Shown here: piece after piece, positions 59,682-64,000 of the stretch | Position numbering within the stretch: position 1 is the stretch's first letter | How the letters are laid out: each line of letters starts with the position of its first letter | Source: Pseudomonas sp. Irchel s3f7 | GTDB taxonomy: Bacteria; Pseudomonadota; Gammaproteobacteria; Pseudomonadales; Pseudomonadaceae | Assembly (NCBI RefSeq): GCF_900187615.1 | Contig: NZ_FYDO01000031.1 | Coordinates: 1 to 64,000 of the forward strand | Length of the DNA stretch: 64,000 nucleotides | Direction: 5' to 3' | Program-made: the position numbers and the translations under genes | Notes under the pieces: model-generated | Told to the model about the DNA's origin: nothing | Database searches by the model: none | Seen by the model: the letters and a program-made list of their open reading frames with translations, nothing else

Positions 59682-60269
59682 ATGAGTCGTGAAGCCCTGC
59701 AGGAATCGCTGTCCGCAGTGATGGATAACGAAGCGGACGAATTGGAATTGCGTCGGGTATTGAATGCCTGTGACGATGTTGAAACCCGTGACACCTGGGC
59801 TCGTTATCAGATCGCTCGGGCAGTGATGCACAAGGATCTGCTGCTTCCACGCCTGGACATCGCAGCGGCTGTTTCTGCTGCGCTGGCTGACGAAGCCGTA
59901 CCGGCAAAAGCCTCCCGTGGACCATGGCGCAGCCTGGGTCGTCTGGCGGTCGCAGCTTCGGTGACCCTTGCGGTGTTGGCGGGTGTTCGCCTGTACAACC
60001 AGGACGAGATCGCCGGTGTTGAACTCGCGCAGCACTCCACCCAGCCTGGCCTGGCCGTTCCTCAAGTAAAAGGCCCAGCTGTTTTGGCCGGCTATAATGA
60101 GAGCTCGGAAGCTACCGGCCCAATGGCCAATGGCGTATTGCAAGGCCAGCCAGGCTTGAACGATCAACGTCTGCCAGGTTACTTGCGCCAACATGCACAA
60201 CAGGCTGCATTGAAAGGAACTGAGAGCGCGCTGCCTTACGCTCGTGCTGCAAGCCTGGAAAACCGTTAA
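59682..60269 (+). CDS. mucA: Anti-sigma factor MucA
   Basis: 195 residues. A cytosolic AlgU-binding domain (about 1-75) begins REALQESLSAVMDNEADELELRRVL. A membrane helix (about 85-103, RLAVAASVTLAVLAGVRLY) and a periplasmic tail follow, in which MucB binds and AlgW cuts. The open frame begins within algU at 59547, but the ATG at 59682 with GAGAGG is correct. No frameshift is present, so this strain should not be constitutively mucoid through mucA. Confidence 0.95.
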   Translation: MSREALQESLSAVMDNEADELELRRVLNACDDVETRDTWARYQIARAVMHKDLLLPRLDIAAAVSAALADEAVPAKASRGPWRSLGRLAVAASVTLAVLAGVRLYNQDEIAGVELAQHSTQPGLAVPQVKGPAVLAGYNESSEATGPMANGVLQGQPGLNDQRLPGYLRQHAQQAALKGTESALPYARAASLENR

Positions 60270-60277
60270 GGAGGATC

Positions 60278-61237
60278 ATGCGCGCCATACCTCTACTTAC
60301 GCTTCTGCTCAGTGGCTGGTTCATTGTTCCAGCCCACGCCGATGACGCTCAGGACTGGTTGAACCGTCTTGGCCAGGCCGAGCGACAGCAAAGCTTTCAG
60401 GGTACTTTCGTCTACGAGCGTAACGGTAGTTTTTCTACCCACAACATCTGGCATCGCGTCCAGGATGGCAAAGTCCATGAGCGGTTGCTCCAGCTCGATG
60501 GCTCTGCCCAGGAAGTTGTGCGCATTGATGGGAATACTCAATGCGTCAGCGGCATGTTGATAGCAGGACTGGGGGACTCTCCCAATTCTGCCGCTCGCGC
60601 ACTCGATCCACAAAAGCTCAAGAATTGGTATGACCTTGCGGTTGTCGGCAAGTCGCGCGTGGCGGGTCGCCCCGCAGTGATTGTATCGCTGAAGCCCCGC
60701 GACCAGCATCGTTACGGTTTTGAACTGCATCTGGACAAAGAAACCGGCCTGCCACTCAAATCCTTGTTGCTGAGCGACAAGGGGCAATTGTTGGAGCGTT
60801 TCCAGTTCACGCGACTGGATACCGCGCAGGCCCCATCCGACAGCGAGTTGCAGCCAGGCGCCGATTGCAAACCGGTCAAACTCGAAAGTGACAAGGCTTC
60901 CGCCGTCAAGGTGGCGCAGGTTTGGCACTCTGACTGGTTGCCCCCAGGTTTCGAGCTGATTGCCAGTGCCGCACGCAAAGACCCGGCCACCAAAGCTCAG
61001 GTCAATAGCCTGATGTATGACGATGGTCTGGCGCGCTTCTCGGTGTTCCTCGAGCCGCTGAATGGTGCCCCGGTCATCGATACCCGCACTCAATTAGGGC
61101 CTACCGTTGCAGTGTCCCGGCGCTTGACCACGGCCCAGGGCGATATGATGGTGACCGTTGTCGGTGAGATACCGCTGGGTACTGCTGAACGAATCGCGCT
61201 TTCAATGCGCACCGACGCTACTGCAACCAAGCAGTGA
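60278..61237 (+). CDS. mucB: Periplasmic sigma-factor regulator MucB
   Basis: 319 residues (about 316 in P. aeruginosa). Signal peptide about 1-21 ending AHA. Two lipoprotein-localisation-like domains: LNRLGQAERQQSFQGTFVYERNG opens the first, and VAQVWHSDWLPPGFELIASA the second. It protects MucA from proteolysis and senses lipids or LPS. It starts 8 nt after the mucA stop with AAGGAGG. Confidence 0.94.
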   Translation: MRAIPLLTLLLSGWFIVPAHADDAQDWLNRLGQAERQQSFQGTFVYERNGSFSTHNIWHRVQDGKVHERLLQLDGSAQEVVRIDGNTQCVSGMLIAGLGDSPNSAARALDPQKLKNWYDLAVVGKSRVAGRPAVIVSLKPRDQHRYGFELHLDKETGLPLKSLLLSDKGQLLERFQFTRLDTAQAPSDSELQPGADCKPVKLESDKASAVKVAQVWHSDWLPPGFELIASAARKDPATKAQVNSLMYDDGLARFSVFLEPLNGAPVIDTRTQLGPTVAVSRRLTTAQGDMMVTVVGEIPLGTAERIALSMRTDATATKQ

Positions 61238-61300
61238 GCTGAAATCGAAATGTTTGGTGAGCATTTCAGTTTGCAAAATCCCCCAAAATTTTTTATAGGT

Positions 61301-61328
61301 CAGAGCCCCTCGGCTCTGGCCTTGTTTG
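61301..61328 (+). terminator. Terminator-like hairpin between mucB and mucD
   Basis: CAGAGCC (61301-61307), CCTC, GGCTCTG (61312-61318), then GCCTTGTTTGTTG. It lies 64 nt after mucB, where mucC stands in P. aeruginosa. Confidence 0.55.
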
Positions 61329-61415
61329 TTGTTCCCGGAACAAAAATACCGGCGTATTGTTCCCGGTGTTCCTTGCTCCATATCGCTTAACCCTGCTCGT
61401 CGTAACGGGAGCCGT

Positions 61416-62843
61416 ATGTCGATACCAAGCTTGAAGTCTTATCTTTCCATCTTTGCCACTGTGCTGTTACTCGGTCAGGCGGTCACCGCGCAAGCGGTCG
61501 AATTGCCTGACTTCACGCAGCTGGTCGAGCAGGCCTCGCCTGCGGTAGTGAACATCAGTACCACGCAAAAGCTGCCGGATCGCAAAGTAAACCAGCAAAT
61601 GCCTGATCTCGAAGGCTTGCCACCGATGCTGCGCGAGTTCTTCGAGCGGGGCATGCCGCCGCCTCAATCTCGATCGCCCCGTGATCGTCAGCGCGAAGCG
61701 ACCTCTCTGGGGTCGGGTTTCATCATTTCACCTGACGGCTACATCCTGACCAACAATCATGTGATTGCCGATGCCGACGAAATACTCGTGCGTCTCGCTG
61801 ACCGCAGTGAAATGAAAGCGAAGCTGGTTGGCACCGATCCGCGTTCTGACGTGGCGTTGCTGAAAATCGAAGGCAAGGACCTGCCGGTCCTGAAACTCGG
61901 TAAATCCCAGGACCTCAAGGCTGGTCAGTGGGTTGTCGCGATTGGCTCGCCATTCGGCTTTGACCACACCGTCACCCAAGGCATCGTCAGTGCCGTCGGT
62001 CGCAGTCTGCCTAACGAAAACTATGTGCCATTCATTCAGACTGACGTGCCGATCAACCCGGGTAACTCCGGTGGTCCGTTGTTCAACCTGAACGGTGAAG
62101 TGGTCGGGATCAACTCGCAGATCTACACCCGTTCCGGTGGCTTCATGGGGGTGTCGTTCGCGATCCCTATCGACGTGGCCATGGACGTTTCCAATCAGCT
62201 GAAATCCGGCGGAAAAGTCAGCCGTGGCTGGTTGGGTGTCGTGATTCAGGAAGTGAGCAAGGATCTGGCTGAGTCGTTCGGTCTGGATAAACCAGCCGGT
62301 GCGCTGGTGGCTCAGATCCAGGACGATGGTCCGGCTGCCAAGGGCGGTTTGCAGGTCGGTGACGTGATTCTGAGCATGAATGGTCAACCGATCGTCATGT
62401 CGGCGGATCTGCCGCATTTGGTGGGTGCATTGAAGGAAGGCGCGAAAGCTGATCTGGAAGTGATTCGCGACGGCAAGCGCAAGAATGTCGCGCTGACAGT
62501 TGGCGCTATTCCGGATGAAGACAAAGAACTGGATGGACTGCCTAAATCCAGCGTTGAACGCAGCAGCAACCGTTTGGGCGTGTCTGTCGTCGAATTGACC
62601 GACGAGCAGAAAAAAACCTACGACCTCAAGGGCGGTGTGTTGATCAAGGAAGTCCAGGACGGTCCTGCTGCCCTGATCGGCTTGCAGCCGGGTGATGTGA
62701 TCACACATCTGAACAATCAGGCCATTGGCTCCACCAAGGAGTTCGCGGAAATCGCCAAGGCGTTGCCGAAGAACCGTTCGGTGTCGATGCGAGTATTGCG
62801 TCAAGGTCGCGCCAGCTTCATCACCTTCAAACTGGCTGAGTAA
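61416..62843 (+). CDS. mucD: Periplasmic serine protease MucD (DegP/HtrA family)
   Basis: 475 residues. Signal peptide about 1-28. Protease domain with the triad His115 (LTNNHVIADADE), Asp145 (DPRSDVALLKI), Ser218 (INPGNSGGPLFNLNGEV), then two PDZ domains (about 275-370 and 385-470). It degrades misfolded envelope proteins and restrains AlgU. The frame extends upstream to 61326; GGGAG before 61416 supports the start. A separate transcript is likely because of the hairpin at 61301-61328. Confidence 0.95.
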   Translation: MSIPSLKSYLSIFATVLLLGQAVTAQAVELPDFTQLVEQASPAVVNISTTQKLPDRKVNQQMPDLEGLPPMLREFFERGMPPPQSRSPRDRQREATSLGSGFIISPDGYILTNNHVIADADEILVRLADRSEMKAKLVGTDPRSDVALLKIEGKDLPVLKLGKSQDLKAGQWVVAIGSPFGFDHTVTQGIVSAVGRSLPNENYVPFIQTDVPINPGNSGGPLFNLNGEVVGINSQIYTRSGGFMGVSFAIPIDVAMDVSNQLKSGGKVSRGWLGVVIQEVSKDLAESFGLDKPAGALVAQIQDDGPAAKGGLQVGDVILSMNGQPIVMSADLPHLVGALKEGAKADLEVIRDGKRKNVALTVGAIPDEDKELDGLPKSSVERSSNRLGVSVVELTDEQKKTYDLKGGVLIKEVQDGPAALIGLQPGDVITHLNNQAIGSTKEFAEIAKALPKNRSVSMRVLRQGRASFITFKLAE

Positions 62844-62867
62844 TCCGGTTGTTGGCTGAATAAAAAA

Positions 62868-62892
62868 CCGCCTCGAAAGAGGCGGTTTTTTT
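62868..62892. terminator. Bidirectional terminator between mucD and the M48 protease gene
   Basis: CCGCCTC, GAAA loop, GAGGCGG with A-run before and TTTTTTT after. Confidence 0.9.
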
Positions 62893-62906
62893 ATGACTGA
62901 AACAAA

Positions 62907-64000
62907 TCAGCCCATCATGTCCTTGATCATGCGCTCTTGCTCCATCAGCTCGCGTTGGCGTGCATCGATCCGTGACGACAGCGGGAAGTTGGTACCCGCC
63001 TTGCGCTTGGCGAAGTCCAGCTGCTGGATGGCCTGGCGATAGTCGCCGACCAGCGCAAAGTATTCGGCGCGCGCCTGATGCAGGCCGATGATGTTTCCGG
63101 ACAGGCCACGAGTCTCCGCGACCTGATACCACACGTCCGGATCGTCCGGGCGCGACTTGAGCAGACCTTCGAGGGCCTTCTCCGCATCGGCGGTGCGGTT
63201 CTGTTTCAGCAACAAATCGACGCGCATCTGGTTCAGCGGATAATTGCCGGGATACTGGGCCAGCATCCGGTCAACCCGGGACTGGGCGTCCGGCAAGCGA
63301 TTGTTGGTGATGTCCAGATCGACTTGAGCGAGGTTGTAGATGATCTCGTTTGGCGCCTTGGCCAGGAGCAACTTGAGATTCTCACGGGCCTCATTCAGTT
63401 GACCGCCCTTGATCTGAGCGATAGCCAAGCCATAACGCGCGACGTCACTTTTCGGGTTTTCATCAAGTAAGGCGCGGAAGCGTTTGGCGCCCAATCCCGG
63501 GGTTTCTTCATAGATCAGCTGGACGCGTGCGCGAATCAACTGATAGCGCAGGGAGTCTTCGATGCCACCTTTTGGGGCCTGCTCGGCGCGGTTGCGGGTG
63601 TCGGCGATCCGAGATTCGGTGACTGGGTGAGTCAGCAGGAATTCCGGCGGCTTGGCGTCGAAGCGATACTGACGGCCCAGGCGCTCGAACATGCTAGGCA
63701 TTGATCGAGGGTCGTAACCGGCTTTTTCCAGATTGACGATGCCAATGCGGTCGGCTTCCTGTTCATTCTGGCGTGAGAACCGACGCTGTTCCTGAATCGC
63801 CGCTGCCTGGGTGCCTGCGATGGCGGCGATCCCGGCGTCGCCGGCACCTGCTGCGGCAATCACGATGCCGGCCAGCAGGGCCGCCATCATTGGCACTTGC
63901 ATACGTTGCTGGGCTTCGACGCCCCGGGCGAAGTGGCGTTGCGACAAGTGAGCCAATTCGTGGGCCATCACCGAGGCATACTCGCCTTCGCTCTGGGCGT
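62907..64000 (-). CDS. bepA: M48 metalloprotease with TPR repeats, BepA-like (5' end outside window)
   Basis: At least 364 residues are visible. The reading frame continues past the right edge, upstream of MAHELAHLSQRH, which holds the HExxH zinc motif. EQEADRIGIVNLEKAGYDPRSMPSMFERL (second zinc ligand Glu) follows. From about 140 residues after the HExxH onward there are TPR-like helices (LLLAKAPNEIIYNLAQ, DAQSRVDRMLAQYPGNYPL). BepA/YfgC works in the periplasm on outer membrane protein assembly quality control. The signal peptide is not in the window. It converges on mucD. Confidence 0.88.
   Translation of the reverse strand, partial: AQSEGEYASVMAHELAHLSQRHFARGVEAQQRMQVPMMAALLAGIVIAAAGAGDAGIAAIAGTQAAAIQEQRRFSRQNEQEADRIGIVNLEKAGYDPRSMPSMFERLGRQYRFDAKPPEFLLTHPVTESRIADTRNRAEQAPKGGIEDSLRYQLIRARVQLIYEETPGLGAKRFRALLDENPKSDVARYGLAIAQIKGGQLNEARENLKLLLAKAPNEIIYNLAQVDLDITNNRLPDAQSRVDRMLAQYPGNYPLNQMRVDLLLKQNRTADAEKALEGLLKSRPDDPDVWYQVAETRGLSGNIIGLHQARAEYFALVGDYRQAIQQLDFAKRKAGTNFPLSSRIDARQRELMEQERMIKDMMG

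Noticed and set aside
59682..60269. mucA inactivation such as in mucoid isolates
   Set aside because: The frame is complete at 195 codons with membrane helix and periplasmic tail intact.
1..64000. CRISPR array or intact insertion sequence
   Set aside because: Repeated units found are REP inverted pairs with irregular spacing; no direct-repeat/spacer array and no transposase gene was seen.

Overview
The window looks like a chromosomal segment of a fluorescent Pseudomonas (P. fluorescens group). The reasons are the algU-mucA-mucB-mucD envelope-stress cluster, a full-length phaG, an opdH/tctCBA/tctDE tricarboxylate locus, GC-rich codon use, and many Pseudomonas-type REP inverted repeats (cores of the types GGCTTGCCxGCGAT and GCGAGGGAGCTTGCTCCC). 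No plasmid, rRNA, CRISPR array or intact insertion sequence was seen.

Layout. 1-4.8 kb: a structured non-coding start, bglX on the minus strand, then a lemA/TPM-domain cluster. 4.9-7.3 kb: a compact phage-derived cassette (HTH-only LuxR protein, two holin-like proteins, CI-type repressor, Ogr/Delta zinc finger, two small unknowns) with no capsid, tail or integrase genes. 7.4-24 kb: mostly core metabolism, transport and regulation. This includes a LysR-linked CoA-transferase / HMG-CoA-lyase-like / MFS cluster, a SIR2-like DUF4917 protein, a ParE-type toxin-antitoxin pair and a PAS-GAF-GGDEF protein. 24-30.6 kb: an accessory, partly AT-rich zone with an orphan Rhs core protein, HicAB, a HigBA pair killed by an amber codon and a truncation, a frameshifted FkbM methyltransferase and a small K+ channel. 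It ends at a 3' half-tRNA remnant next to tRNA-Gly(CCC). 30.7-34.3 kb: phaG, rsuA, a CWC protein and a diguanylate cyclase.

34.4-44.4 kb: a minus-strand operon usually annotated as urea degradation. A ykkC (guanidine-I) riboswitch lies in its leader, and its genes (ABC importer, two UAAP/carboxyguanidine deiminase subunits, 'urea' carboxylase, allophanate hydrolase) make up the guanidine assimilation pathway. A REP pair sits in frame inside the carboxylase gene and a second pair lies in the same operon.

44.8-56 kb: a Tyr-rich lipoprotein, a 3-hydroxyisobutyryl-CoA hydrolase-like gene, ung, an AbrB-family membrane protein, tctABC, an internally deleted opdH porin remnant, tctDE, an HDOD protein and ygfZ. 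56-64 kb: sdhE-ygfX, nadB, the algU operon (no mucC; a terminator-like hairpin lies before mucD), and a BepA-like M48 protease that runs off the right edge.
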